A DNA stretch of 64,000 nt, taken from assembly GCF_027925305.1 (NCBI RefSeq), contig NZ_BSDR01000001.1:3375001-3439000 (forward strand), written 5' to 3'. Position 1 is the stretch's first letter. Every line of letters starts with the position of its first letter. The DNA comes from Desulforhabdus amnigena. Its GTDB lineage: Bacteria > Desulfobacterota > Syntrophobacteria > Syntrophobacterales > Syntrophobacteraceae. Made by a program: the position numbers and the translations under genes. Positions 51,555 through 60,638 of the stretch are shown here, piece by piece. The notes beneath the pieces were generated by a model that did no database searches, was not told the origin of the DNA, and was given only the letters and a program-made list of their open reading frames with translations.

Positions 51555-52316
51555 TCAACTCATCCGCTCCCACACGGTGAGCTGCGAAAGGGTGTGCTGA
51601 AACTTGCGCTTCGTTTCGCGGATCACGAACTCAATGTCTCGTGGTTCTGCAATGAGCCTGAAATGCTCTTTCAGCAGTTCCCGCATCCCGTCCAGCGTGG
51701 TGTAGGGTTCTCCTGCCTTTCTGAACCCCCCGATCCAGTTTTCCCGGCTGGTGAACTCTTCGAGCCACGTGTAGGGAGAAGTTATGATCAGCAACCCGCC
51801 TTCATGGAGCCGCTCGTGAATGCTGGTGAGGAATTTGCGCGGGGCATGGAGGCGGTCCAGGAGGTTTCCCGCAAAGATCAGGTCATAACCGGTGAAGTGC
51901 GGCTCGAGGTTCGCGGCATCGGCCTGGAAAAATTCCACTCTCTCCCTGGTCTGGTCCAGGTTGAAGTCGGATAGCCGTGCTTCATGGTAAGAGACGATTT
52001 CGCCCTCTTCCGGCAGTTCGTAGCGGATGATCCCCTTTTCCTGGAGCTGAACGGCAATACGAACGAATCTTGCGGAAAAGTCCAAACCCGTAACGAAATC
52101 AAATTCCCGGGCCAGCTCAAAAGTAGATCTTCCCACGGCGCAGCCAAGATCCAGCGCTCTCTTCATGGGACGACCCTTCATGGCTTTCAGGCAGATTTGA
52201 GCGCACTTGACGGGGAAGAGCTCCACTCCGAAATATTTCTCTCCGTAGTGAGCTTCACAGTACTGGGAAACAGCGACATCGGTTTCGTACATGCCCTGAT
52301 GGGTCTCTTCCGTCAT
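51555..52316 (-). CDS. Methyltransferase like the OvoA C-terminal (4-mercaptohistidine N1-methyl) domain
   Basis: 253 residues, class I SAM methyltransferase. ALDLGCAVGRSTFELAREFD (SAM-binding loop), YDLIFAGNLLDRLHAPRKFL, ITSPYTWLEEFTSRENWIGG, and the terminal VIRETKRKFQHTLSQLTVW fit the domain that methylates the imidazole of 4-mercaptohistidine in ovothiol synthesis. Here it is a separate protein; the sulfoxide-synthase part is not in this window. The start overlaps the uup-like stop (ATGA). The real substrate may differ. Confidence 0.72.
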   Translation of the reverse strand: MTEETHQGMYETDVAVSQYCEAHYGEKYFGVELFPVKCAQICLKAMKGRPMKRALDLGCAVGRSTFELAREFDFVTGLDFSARFVRIAVQLQEKGIIRYELPEEGEIVSYHEARLSDFNLDQTRERVEFFQADAANLEPHFTGYDLIFAGNLLDRLHAPRKFLTSIHERLHEGGLLIITSPYTWLEEFTSRENWIGGFRKAGEPYTTLDGMRELLKEHFRLIAEPRDIEFVIRETKRKFQHTLSQLTVWERMS

Positions 52317-54139
52317 CCGTTGATGGCTTCCAGGGTTTCCCAGCGTTCATAGGCTGCAGCCAGTTCCTGCTCCAATGATTGCAGGCGGGTTTTGGCCTTC
52401 ACGATGTCGCTGCCCTCTTTCTTGTAAAAATCCGGGTCGGCCATGGCGCTGTAGAGTTCCTGTTGTTCGGCTTCGAGAGCCTCGATGTACTGCGGGAGGG
52501 TTTCCAGTTCGCGCTGTTCTTTGAAGGTCAGCTTTCGAGGGCGTTCGGGCCGGGAGTGCTGCCGTTCCTGTTTGGCCTTGGGCTTTTCCTTTTTCTGCGG
52601 CTGGTCCGGCTTCCGCTGCATCAACCAGTCATCGTAGCCTCCAACATATTCATTGACTCTCCCCTCCCCTTCAAAGACCAGCGTGCTCGTCACCACATTG
52701 TTGAGAAAAGCTCGATCGTGGCTCACGAGAAAGAGAGTCCCGGGGTAGTCCATGAGTAGCTCTTCCAGGAGTTCGAGGGTTTCGGCATCCAGGTCGTTGG
52801 TCGGTTCGTCCATGATGAGGACATTGGAGGGCCTGGCAAAAAGACGGGCCAGCAGCAGCCGGTTGCGTTCCCCACCCGAAAGGATGCTCACGGGGCTTCG
52901 GGATCGCTCGGGAGAAAAAAGGAAATCCTGCAGATAACCGATGACATGGCGGGGTTTTCCGTTGATGATGACCGTGTCCTTCCCGTCGGCGACATTTTCC
53001 TGCACGGATTTGTTCTCATCCAGCTGTGTGCGCAACTGATCGAAATAGGCGACTTCCAGGCGGCTTCCCAGGCGCAGGTGCCCTTCATCCGGGGGGAGTT
53101 CTCCCACAAGGATCCGCAGGAGAGTGGTCTTGCCCGCTCCGTTGGGACCGATGATCCCCACCTTGTCTCCGCGCAGGATGGTGGTAGAAAAATTCTGAAC
53201 AATGGGTTCTGTCCCATAGCTGAAGCTCACGCCTGAAGCTTCCACCACCAGTTTTCCCGACCTCTCCACATCCTGCACCTGCATGCGCACGTTTCCAGTG
53301 CGTTCCCGTCTTGCCCGCCTGATTTCACGCATTTTTTCCAAGGCGCGCACTCGCCCCTCATTGCGGGTGCGCCGGGCCTTGATGCCCTGCCTGATCCAGA
53401 TTTCTTCCTGCGCCAGCTTCTTGTCGAAGCGGTTCCACTGCACTGCTTCAGCATCCAGCACGTCCTGTTTGCGCTGAAGGAAGGTGTCGTAATCGCAGGA
53501 CCAGTTCACGAGGCTTCCCCGGTCCAGTTCGATGATGCGGGTTGCCAGTTTGCGCAGAAACATCCGGTCGTGGGTCACGAATAGCAGCGTGCCGCCGTAG
53601 CGCAGCAGAAAGTCTTCCAGCCACGTGATGGCATCTATATCCAGATGGTTGGTGGGCTCGTCCAGGAGTAAAATGTCGGGATCGCAGGCCAGGCCACGAG
53701 CCAGAAGCACGCGGCGTTTGAGTCCGGAGGAAAGGACTTCGAAGGAGGCGTCCGGGTCCAGGTTCATGCGTGAAATCACCTGATCCACTTGCTGTTGCAC
53801 ACGCCATTGCTCTTCCGAACAAGGAGGGTGGACTGATTGGCTCTCCGGAAGAGTTCGAAAGCTTCCTCCTGCACCCGCCACGACATCGGCAATGCGTCCC
53901 TGCAATCCCTGAGGGACTTCCTGGGGAAGGTAAGCGATCCGCAATCCCGCCTGGCGAATGATCTCGCCGGCATCCGGGGAGATTTCACCTTGAATGACTC
54001 GCATCAAGGTGGATTTGCCCGCGCCGTTGCGGCCGAGAAGACAGACCCGGTCACCACGTTCGATTTGAAGGCTCAAATTTTCAAGGATCGGCGGTCCACC
54101 GAAAGCGACCGTCACATCCCGCATACTCAACAATGCCAT
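52313..54139 (-). CDS. uup: ABC-F family ATPase (Uup-like)
   Basis: 608 residues from the ATG at 54139 (AAAGGG upstream; the open frame extends into repeat DNA). Two ATPase domains: Walker A GRNGAGKST and GPNGAGKTT, Walker B LLLDEPTNHLD and LIMDEPTNDLD. The linker is charged and helical. A C-terminal coiled-coil (QYIEALEAEQQELYSAM...) is typical of Uup. It has no membrane domain; Uup-type proteins act on ribosomes and DNA branch structures. Coupled to the methyltransferase by overlap. Confidence 0.9.
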   Translation of the reverse strand: MALLSMRDVTVAFGGPPILENLSLQIERGDRVCLLGRNGAGKSTLMRVIQGEISPDAGEIIRQAGLRIAYLPQEVPQGLQGRIADVVAGAGGSFRTLPESQSVHPPCSEEQWRVQQQVDQVISRMNLDPDASFEVLSSGLKRRVLLARGLACDPDILLLDEPTNHLDIDAITWLEDFLLRYGGTLLFVTHDRMFLRKLATRIIELDRGSLVNWSCDYDTFLQRKQDVLDAEAVQWNRFDKKLAQEEIWIRQGIKARRTRNEGRVRALEKMREIRRARRERTGNVRMQVQDVERSGKLVVEASGVSFSYGTEPIVQNFSTTILRGDKVGIIGPNGAGKTTLLRILVGELPPDEGHLRLGSRLEVAYFDQLRTQLDENKSVQENVADGKDTVIINGKPRHVIGYLQDFLFSPERSRSPVSILSGGERNRLLLARLFARPSNVLIMDEPTNDLDAETLELLEELLMDYPGTLFLVSHDRAFLNNVVTSTLVFEGEGRVNEYVGGYDDWLMQRKPDQPQKKEKPKAKQERQHSRPERPRKLTFKEQRELETLPQYIEALEAEQQELYSAMADPDFYKKEGSDIVKAKTRLQSLEQELAAAYERWETLEAING

Positions 54140-54175
54140 TTTACCCTTTCGGTTTTGAGGTCCAAAGTTCAAGTT

Positions 54176-54290
54176 AGAACCTATCCGGAACCCCCCTGTG
54201 GACTTTGCGCCCCCCCCTTCAATTCCCCCCTTGAGGGGGAACCAAGGGGGGTGTCCGCTGCCGACGCAGGTTTTCGGATAGGCTCTTGGT
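54176..54290. repeat. Intergenic repeat family C, copy 1
   Basis: AGAACCTATCCGGAACC on the left and GGTTTTCGGATAGGCTCT on the right are imperfect terminal inverted repeats. Between them are CTGTGGACTTTGCG and a C-rich/G-rich palindrome (CCCCCCTTGAGGGG). It lies between the helicase stop and the uup start. A second copy in the opposite orientation is at 58818. Confidence 0.75.
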
Positions 54291-54312
54291 CCGATTTTCA
54301 TCCGGTATACTT

Positions 54313-55938
54313 CTATCTGCGGGTGGAACCGCTTTTCTTGAAGTTCGCATTCCGCTTGCTCGAGCTCCTGGCGCCCGGCGGGAGCCTTCTATCATTTCCA
54401 ACGCCTTGAGAGGATCTTGGAATCTGGGGGCGCGCCCGGACTCCTTCCGGTTTGGGCGGTAGAACGAGCCATTCATCCTCCGGATGGATGCAGTGCAATT
54501 CCGTGCCCAGGAATTTTTCGATGGCAGGGATCTGGAAGGCGTCGTCTTCCGAGGCGAAGCTGATGGATATCCCACTGGCTCCCGCGCGGCCCGTCCGGCC
54601 GATGCGGTGCACGTAATCTTCGGGGTCGAGGGGAAGATTGTAATTGATGACGTGGCTGACGGCATCCACGTGGAGACCTCTTGCCGCCACATCCGTTGCA
54701 ACGAGCACCCGGATTTTGCCAGCCCGGAAATCTTCCAGGGTCCTGATGCGTTTTTTCTGATCCACCTCACCCGACAGCAGAGCGCAGCTGATGCCGTAGT
54801 CCCGGAATTTTTCCGTCAGCTTTCGAGTCAAGTCCCGGCGGTTTCCGAAAACGATGACCCGGTCGAGCTTTTGAAGCGTAATGATATTGTAGAGCAGGGC
54901 GAACTTTTCTTCCGTGGTGGTGATGTAGATGATCTGTTCCACCGTGTCGGCGGCCACGTGTTCCGGCTCGATTTCCACCATGACGGGATCTCTGGTCCAT
55001 TGAGAAGCGAACCGGGTGACCTCCGGCGTCAGAGTGGCGCTGAAGAGCATGGTCTGACGGTTGGCTTTGGGAGGGGTGCTGCGAATGATGCGCTGCACAT
55101 CGGGGATGAAGCCCATATCGAGCATGCGGTCGGCTTCGTCGATGATGAGAATTTCAAGGTTGCCGAGATGGATGTCTCCCTGGCGCAGAAAATCCAGCAG
55201 GCGGCCCGGAGTGGCCATCACCACGTCCACTAGTCCACTGGTGAGCGAGCGCTTCTGTTTTTCATAATCCATTCCACCGAAAACGCTGACGATTTTGACC
55301 GGAGTATACTTGGCCAATGCACGGGCATCTTTTTCGATCTGAAGCACCAGTTCCCTGGTGGGGGCGAGAATGAGGGCCCGGGGCGTTCCACGGCGTCTTT
55401 TTTCGGGCGAGGGTTTGGTGAGAAGGTGCGCCAGAATCGTGATGAGGAAAACAGCGCTCTTACCTGTTCCCGTTTGCGCTTTGCCGGCGGCATCCGCTCC
55501 CTGGATCGCCTGAGGCAGGATTGCAGATTGAATGGGGGTGCAGTACTGGAATCCCAGGTCGTAGATACCGTGCATGATTTCATTGGGAAGATCCAGGTCA
55601 TGAAAGCGGGTTTTACCCTCCTCTTCAGGGACCTGAAATTCTGAAGGGTCCCAGGGTTCTTCCAGGGCGATGAATGGTTCTGGCCGGTAAGCCTCCCTCT
55701 CGGGAAGGGGTGTCTCTTCTTTCCTGGGGCCGCGCCGCCTGGGGCGCCGTCTGGACCTGGATTTCCTGCGTTCCAGGTCGGATTCTCTTGATTCAGAGAT
55801 TCTCCTCTGCCCGCCTGCTATCTCCCCTTTTTCCTTTGTGGCAGGCGCTGCGGCCTCCTCCGGCGACGATTCTTTGTTTGCTCCGTTTCCCAATTTGCGG
55901 AACCAGCTGCGGACATTTTCAATGATAGAATGGATCAA
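54313..55938 (-). CDS. DEAD-box ATP-dependent RNA helicase (RhlB/RhlE-like)
   Basis: About 541 residues from a TTG at 55938 with a strong AGGAGA six bases upstream; another TTG at 55980 lacks one, and no ATG is available. N-terminal ~100 residues are charged and Arg-rich (RRKSRSRRRPRRRG). Helicase motifs: Q-motif GFQYCTPIQSAILP, AQTGTGKS, PTRELVLQ, DEADRM, SATL, VATDVAARGLHVD and HRIGRTGRAG. The C-terminal tail is basic. The family remodels RNA in decay, ribosome assembly or cold. Confidence 0.9.
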   Translation of the reverse strand: MIHSIIENVRSWFRKLGNGANKESSPEEAAAPATKEKGEIAGGQRRISESRESDLERRKSRSRRRPRRRGPRKEETPLPEREAYRPEPFIALEEPWDPSEFQVPEEEGKTRFHDLDLPNEIMHGIYDLGFQYCTPIQSAILPQAIQGADAAGKAQTGTGKSAVFLITILAHLLTKPSPEKRRRGTPRALILAPTRELVLQIEKDARALAKYTPVKIVSVFGGMDYEKQKRSLTSGLVDVVMATPGRLLDFLRQGDIHLGNLEILIIDEADRMLDMGFIPDVQRIIRSTPPKANRQTMLFSATLTPEVTRFASQWTRDPVMVEIEPEHVAADTVEQIIYITTTEEKFALLYNIITLQKLDRVIVFGNRRDLTRKLTEKFRDYGISCALLSGEVDQKKRIRTLEDFRAGKIRVLVATDVAARGLHVDAVSHVINYNLPLDPEDYVHRIGRTGRAGASGISISFASEDDAFQIPAIEKFLGTELHCIHPEDEWLVLPPKPEGVRARPQIPRSSQGVGNDRRLPPGARSSSKRNANFKKSGSTRR

Positions 55939-56190
55939 CGTCTCTCCTCTGTTTAAGTGAATTCGCGCTTGTTCGTTCAAGTCGAGCGACCAACTGCAAT
56001 GTGAGCGGTCGGCGATGATAATTTATTAATTTACATCAGTTTAACATATTTAGTTCGGAAAAAAGCCTGCAGACGAAGGTTTTCTGACGACTTACTTTTG
56101 CATGAGCACTCAGCCCGGATCTTTTTCGGAGGCCCAAAGGAGGGGAGGCAAGATAGGGGAGATAGGGGACGGGAATACAAAAGAGAATGG

Positions 56191-56220
56191 AAAAAAGCCC
56201 GGGCTGTTCCCCCCCGGGCT
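56191..56220 (-). terminator. Rho-independent terminator after prfC
   Basis: On the minus strand AGCCCGGG (56220-56213) pairs with CCCGGGCT (56203-56196), followed by TTTTTT. It begins 28 bases after the prfC stop. Confidence 0.9.
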
Positions 56221-56247
56221 GTCATATGCTTTTCAGGCACCAGGAGA

Positions 56248-57834
56248 TCAATCATGTTCGCGGGTTTTGCGGAACTCGATGTCCGGAAAATCTTCCATGA
56301 TAAACCCCAGCCGCCATTCATTGGGAGCCAGGTAAGCCAGATGCCCTTCGGCGTCATGAGCCAGGTTCCCCTGATTTTTCTTTTCAAACTCTTCCAGCTT
56401 CTTTTTGTCTTTACAGCTGACCCACCGGGCGGCCGCAAAGGGGGCGGGTTCGTAGATGGCCTCTACTCCGTATTCGGCTTTGAGCCGCGCCATGGTCACA
56501 TCGAACTGCAGAATCCCTACAGCCCCCAGGATATAATCGCGTCCAACGATGGGCCGGAAAAACTGGACAGCTCCCTCTTCAGCAAGCTGAGTCAGCCCCT
56601 TTTGAAGCTGCTTGAGTTTGAGAGGGTTTTTCAGAACGACCCGCCGAAAATGTTCCGGAGCAAAATTGGGGATGCCCGTAAATTTCAGAGGTTCTTTTTC
56701 GGTGAAAGTGTCTCCAATTTTTATGGTCCCGTGGTTGTGAATGCCGATGATGTCGCCGGCGTAGGCCTCTTCCACGTTGGCGCGGTCCTGAGCCATGAAA
56801 ATGGTGGCATTGGAGATGGCGATTTCCTTACCGATGCGATGATGCATCACCTTCATGCCGCGAGTGAACTTCCCGGAACAGATACGCAGGAAAGCGATGC
56901 GGTCCCGGTGAGCGGGATCCATATTCGCCTGAATTTTGAACACAAACCCGGAAAAGGCCTCTTCGTAGGGGGAGACTTCCCTGGAGACGGTCTTTCTCGC
57001 ACCCGGCGCCGGAGCCATTTCCACAAAGGCATCCAGGAGTTCCCGAACGCCGAAGTTGTTGAGAGCGCTCCCGAAGAAAACGGGGCTCTGGTTTCCTTTC
57101 AGATAATGAGCCGTCTCAAGGGGATTGGCCGCTCCCTCCAACAGTTCCACATCTTCACGAAGCTTGTCTGCCTGGCTGCCCAGGAGTGCGTCCAACTGGG
57201 AGTCCGAAAGGTCGGTGATGACGATTCCCTGCTGATGGCGGGTTTCCTTTCCGGGAGTGAAGAGGTGGAGCTCTTTACGATAGAGGTTATAGACGCCTTT
57301 GAAGCGCTTTCCCATACCGATGGGCCAGGAGAGGGGCGTGCACTCGATCTGGAGCTTGTCTTCGATTTCCGCCAGAATATCCAGGGGTTCGAGCCCTTCC
57401 CGGTCCAGTTTGTTGACGAAGGTGATGATGGGGGTATTGCGCATGCGGCATACCTCCATCAGCTTTTCGGTCTGGGGTTCGACTCCTTTGGCGCTGTCGA
57501 TCACCATGAGAGCACTGTCCACGGCCGTGAGAACCCGATAGGTATCTTCCGAAAAGTCCTGGTGGCCGGGAGTATCCAGCAGATTGACCTCAAAGTCCCG
57601 GTAATTGAACTTCATGACTGAAGTCGTTACGGAGATGCCGCGCTCCCTCTCGATGGCCATCCAGTCGCTCGTGGCATGCCGCTCGGCCTTGCGCGCCTTG
57701 ACGGCTCCAGCCAATTGAATGGCGCCGCCGAAGAGCAACAGCTTTTCCGTGAGGGTGGTCTTGCCCGCATCCGGGTGACTGATGATGCCGAAACACCGGC
57801 GCCGGTCGACTTCTTTCTGGAGTTGCTTGTCCAC
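56248..57834 (-). CDS. prfC: Peptide chain release factor 3
   Basis: 528 residues of the translational GTPase RF3, which recycles RF1/RF2 from the ribosome. G1 HPDAGKTT, G2 RGISVT, G3 DTPGHQDF, G4 NKLDRE. The RF3-type ending [19 protein letters not shown] is present. The start is a GTG at 57834 with GAGG eight bases away; no ATG is available. Length normal. Single gene with its own terminator. Confidence 0.94.
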   Translation of the reverse strand: MDKQLQKEVDRRRCFGIISHPDAGKTTLTEKLLLFGGAIQLAGAVKARKAERHATSDWMAIERERGISVTTSVMKFNYRDFEVNLLDTPGHQDFSEDTYRVLTAVDSALMVIDSAKGVEPQTEKLMEVCRMRNTPIITFVNKLDREGLEPLDILAEIEDKLQIECTPLSWPIGMGKRFKGVYNLYRKELHLFTPGKETRHQQGIVITDLSDSQLDALLGSQADKLREDVELLEGAANPLETAHYLKGNQSPVFFGSALNNFGVRELLDAFVEMAPAPGARKTVSREVSPYEEAFSGFVFKIQANMDPAHRDRIAFLRICSGKFTRGMKVMHHRIGKEIAISNATIFMAQDRANVEEAYAGDIIGIHNHGTIKIGDTFTEKEPLKFTGIPNFAPEHFRRVVLKNPLKLKQLQKGLTQLAEEGAVQFFRPIVGRDYILGAVGILQFDVTMARLKAEYGVEAIYEPAPFAAARWVSCKDKKKLEEFEKKNQGNLAHDAEGHLAYLAPNEWRLGFIMEDFPDIEFRKTREHD

Positions 57835-57868
57835 TGCTTAAACCTCAAGGTAGAAATGATGCACAAAC

Positions 57869-57901
57869 AAAAAAAATCGGGCCGATGTGTCATCAGGCCC
57901 G
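57869..57901 (-). terminator. Rho-independent terminator after the SLOG-like gene
   Basis: On the minus strand CGGGCC (57901-57896) and GGCCCG (57883-57878) pair around a 12-base loop, then a run of T. It falls 87 bases after the SLOG-like stop and 35 bases before prfC, so it separates the two transcripts. Confidence 0.85.
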
Positions 57902-57987
57902 TTTTGTAACCTTTAACGACTTTAATAATAAAGCAAAAATGGACTGCAGGTCAATTCCGGATTGTGCTCCGAAAATGCGGAGAAATT

Positions 57988-58554
57988 CTATTGGGGATTG
58001 TCCGCCGCCCCGAAAGAACGTTCAAAAAGGTCGCGAATGGCTTGGCGCCCGTCGTCCGTGAGATAACGGGTCCCCGTTCCCGCAAAGGTATCGTGGGATA
58101 CCACGGGAGTATCCGGCACCCACTGGTTGTTTTCCCAGCTGAACCACTGCTTTTTGTCCTGATCGTAAACGCTTACGGGACGGTTGAAAAATTTCGCCAG
58201 TTCCACGCCCCAGCCGGTTCCGCCTTTGACGGTATCGTTGTCTTTGATCCAGCCCACGGCAAAAACCTGGTATCCGTTGTTGACCATGTGAAAGATGGAC
58301 TGCATGACCCGGCGAATCTTTTCCACCGTCGTGTATGTTCTGCCCATCCTTTTGTAGACGATTTCCATGCTGATATCGCCCTTTTGAAGCTCTTCCTCGG
58401 TCAGGAACTTCACGCTCTTGACGCGGTCCATTTCATGGCCCACGAAAGTAAAATTGACTTCACGGATTCCCCATGCTTCCGCGTTTGCTCCAAATTCCGC
58501 TTCCGCTCCTTTGAGTCCTCCGCTGTAAAGAGTCACTTTTGAACGATCGATCAT
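57988..58554 (-). CDS. SLOG/Rossmann-like nucleotide-binding protein of unknown function
   Basis: 188 residues from the ATG at 58554 (GGGAG upstream; the frame opens a little earlier). The N-terminus VTLYSGGLKGAEAEFGANAEAWG and later GGTGWGVELAKFFNRPVSVYDQ look like the SLOG superfamily (LOG/DprA-like), which binds nucleotides or nucleotide-derived ligands. No catalytic PGGxGTxxE motif of the LOG hydrolases is present in the standard form. Exact function unknown. Its own terminator suggests a single-gene transcript. Confidence 0.7.
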   Translation of the reverse strand: MIDRSKVTLYSGGLKGAEAEFGANAEAWGIREVNFTFVGHEMDRVKSVKFLTEEELQKGDISMEIVYKRMGRTYTTVEKIRRVMQSIFHMVNNGYQVFAVGWIKDNDTVKGGTGWGVELAKFFNRPVSVYDQDKKQWFSWENNQWVPDTPVVSHDTFAGTGTRYLTDDGRQAIRDLFERSFGAADNPQ

Positions 58555-58817
58555 TAATTTATCTCCCTGTGATCTGGTCATGTCTGCATTAAAATCTCCG
58601 AGCTTCGAAGGTTCGTCCGCCGTGTCTCATTATTGTCATACCCACGAGAAAACGCGGGATGTCGGGAGAAAATAGCCTTGCCCGAGTTGAACGTTGAACA
58701 TTCGATGAAGTCCGGAAAATCACCTGATGCACTTTTTTCTGAAAGATGAACTTCCCCTTTGAAATTCATGAACCGGTATTGGAACCGATTCGCTTCATCT
58801 TTACAAGCCCAAACTTA

Positions 58818-58914
58818 GAGCCTATCCGAAAACCTTCCTCGACAGCTCCCCCCTCGAGGGGGGACCCGGGGGGTGTCGCAAAGTCCACAGGGAGGGTCAG
58901 GGTTCTTAGGTGCA
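58818..58914. repeat. Intergenic repeat family C, copy 2
   Basis: AGAGCCTATCCGAAAACC at the left, CCCCCCTCGAGGGGGG at the core, then CGCAAAGTCCACAGGGAGGG and GGGTTCTTAGG. It is the reverse orientation of copy 1 (which reads CTGTGGACTTTGCG). It is the main content of the 457-base gap upstream of the SLOG-like gene; no gene seen. Confidence 0.75.
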
Positions 58915-59011
58915 AAAAACTCCCCAGCAACAACAATGCAGGACCAAAGATCTTGGAATTTAGAGATTAATCGTGTTTTCTCCGATCATCCGAATTTCAG
59001 GGAGCGTTTTG

Positions 59012-59515
59012 TCAATCATAGTAGAAATCATCGTCATCCCAGGAACGTTTTCCGGACTTTCGTTTTCGTTTCAGGCCCCTCGGTGCGTTTTCCCCCCTGT
59101 CGTCGCGGGATTTCTGTTTCCGGTTACGGCGTGAAGGAGAATCGAAATCCTTGGTTAAAGGCGGCTCGGCCATGGAGGTGTCTTTGATCCAATCCGTGTT
59201 TGGAGTGGGAGGACGGCGCGAAAATGATGGCGCAGGCGGTGAACTGATTCTCCCCGGGGAGCTGCTTTCTTTGGGGCGAGCTTCGTTGATGGCGAGGGGT
59301 CTGTTCTTAAAAGGCTGATTGTTGAATTTGCGTATGGCTTCTTCCGCTTGAGCACGGTCGGCGAACTCAACGAATCCAAACCCTCGGGCCTTTCCGGTTT
59401 CTCTATCCATTGCCACCTGGACAAAAGACAGCGTTCCGACTGCCGAGAAGTATTCCCTTAACTCTGCTTCGGTTGTGTCATAGGGAAGATTCCCAACAAA
59501 AAGTCGAACTGGCAT
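59012..59515 (-). CDS. RNA-binding protein with RRM domain and basic tail
   Basis: 167 residues. Residues 1-~82 are an RRM: RNP2 LFVGNLPYD at about 5-13 and RNP1 ARGFGFVEF at about 43-51. After a Ser/Pro-rich linker the tail is strongly basic and then acidic (KRKRKSGKRSWDDDDFYYD). Bacterial RRM proteins of this kind bind RNA, often under cold stress. The gene is preceded by a long AT-rich leader. Confidence 0.9.
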   Translation of the reverse strand: MPVRLFVGNLPYDTTEAELREYFSAVGTLSFVQVAMDRETGKARGFGFVEFADRAQAEEAIRKFNNQPFKNRPLAINEARPKESSSPGRISSPPAPSFSRRPPTPNTDWIKDTSMAEPPLTKDFDSPSRRNRKQKSRDDRGENAPRGLKRKRKSGKRSWDDDDFYYD

Positions 59516-59978
59516 TAATCTGGTGCTCCTGTTTCTGTGAATAAATTATTGACCTGCACATGAATCTTAATCTGTTGACAAAACACCTGCCGGCGGGATG
59601 CACCCACCACCAAGAGGCATACCATCCAGGGAAAACCGTTTGTATGGAGAATGGATACCGCACAGCTCGCACTCTATCTATCATTACTTCCAGATTAAAT
59701 CATCAAAATATATCGCTTCCCGGCCTGTCTGAAGCAAACTTTTTTCGTTGGGCTCTTCTTTGAAATTGCTGCGAAATTCCCTTTCTCAAACACATCGGGA
59801 TTTCAGGCGGGCTAGAAGAGGGTTTGAGACGGCACGAAGCGGCAACAAGTTATGAAGTGGAAAAAATCAGCTGGATCTCTCTTTGGATCCAAGGCATCTA
59901 GGTTTCCGGGCCGCATTGAAAAATCAATACGCCCTATTATCTTAAATGAATAAAAATTATTAGAAAAGGGGGAACAAT
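59516..59978. other. Gene-free region between divergent genes
   Basis: Holds the leader of the RRM gene (leftward) and the promoter region of the small DVU0772-like gene (rightward, ribosome binding site AAGGGGGAAC). No further gene or repeat seen. Confidence 0.5.
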
Positions 59979-60341
59979 ATGTTGAATTTGGAGGAACTCA
60001 AGTCTCGAAGAGATCTCGTGGATCGGTTCGATTGGGAAATGACTCCGGAAACCGCTGTGGAGACTTACCTCGAATGGGGAACGGGCTGGGCACGAAAGGA
60101 CAGTTTTGTGCGTCATGCGGAGCAGGAATCCTATTATTTTGTCATTTACGACTGGGAAGAACCCCTTCAGGTAACTCTCGTCAGGATAGACACTCAGAAT
60201 TCTGAAGATATCGCCAAGATTCAAGCTCCGCGGGAACTGATTGAAAGGGCCATCAACGAAGCAGGGAGAAAACCGGGGGTAGGAGTCTATGCCATCAATG
60301 ATGAACTCAAGGATTGGTTGAAAAAAGCTTTACAATGTTAG
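59979..60341 (+). CDS. Small cytoplasmic protein, DVU0772-like
   Basis: 120 residues, soluble, no signal peptide. The sequence (LKSRRDLVDRFDWEMTPE, then TYLEWGTGW) resembles a small family known from Desulfovibrio and relatives (DVU0772 type) with no assigned function; the match is from memory and moderate. AAGGGGGAAC lies before the ATG. Single gene. Confidence 0.65.
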   Translation: MLNLEELKSRRDLVDRFDWEMTPETAVETYLEWGTGWARKDSFVRHAEQESYYFVIYDWEEPLQVTLVRIDTQNSEDIAKIQAPRELIERAINEAGRKPGVGVYAINDELKDWLKKALQC

Positions 60342-60490
60342 AATGTCAAGTTCGTCCGTTTTTCAGGTTTTATAGCGTGTTTCAAACCGATTCCGGTTTT
60401 TGCGCACTCAAATTTCTCCCAATCCAGTAAGGCTCCGTATTACTCCTGGATTATACTCCGCGCGGATGAGATCCTGACTTCTTGATGATC

Positions 60491-60564
60491 TTGTAGGAGC
60501 GGCTTCCAGCCGCGACAAAAATAGCCGGCTCCCAAAAAATCGTGCATGGAAGGCGCTCCTACAA
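60491..60564. repeat. REP-like palindromic element (GTAGGAGC type)
   Basis: TTGTAGGAGCGGCTTCC (60491-60507) and GGAAGGCGCTCCTACAA (60548-60564) are inverted arms with one mismatch; an inner CAGCCGCGAC/ATAGCCGGCTCC adds structure. It is the well-known GTAGGAGCGGC type of bacterial REP. It lies upstream of the aldehyde dehydrogenase gene. Confidence 0.8.
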
Positions 60565-60638
60565 AACATACAGAAGTCAAGGTTTTCAACTGTTCACAGT
60601 ATTTATATGACTGCAGGATGGGTGGGAAGGAGAAGAAA

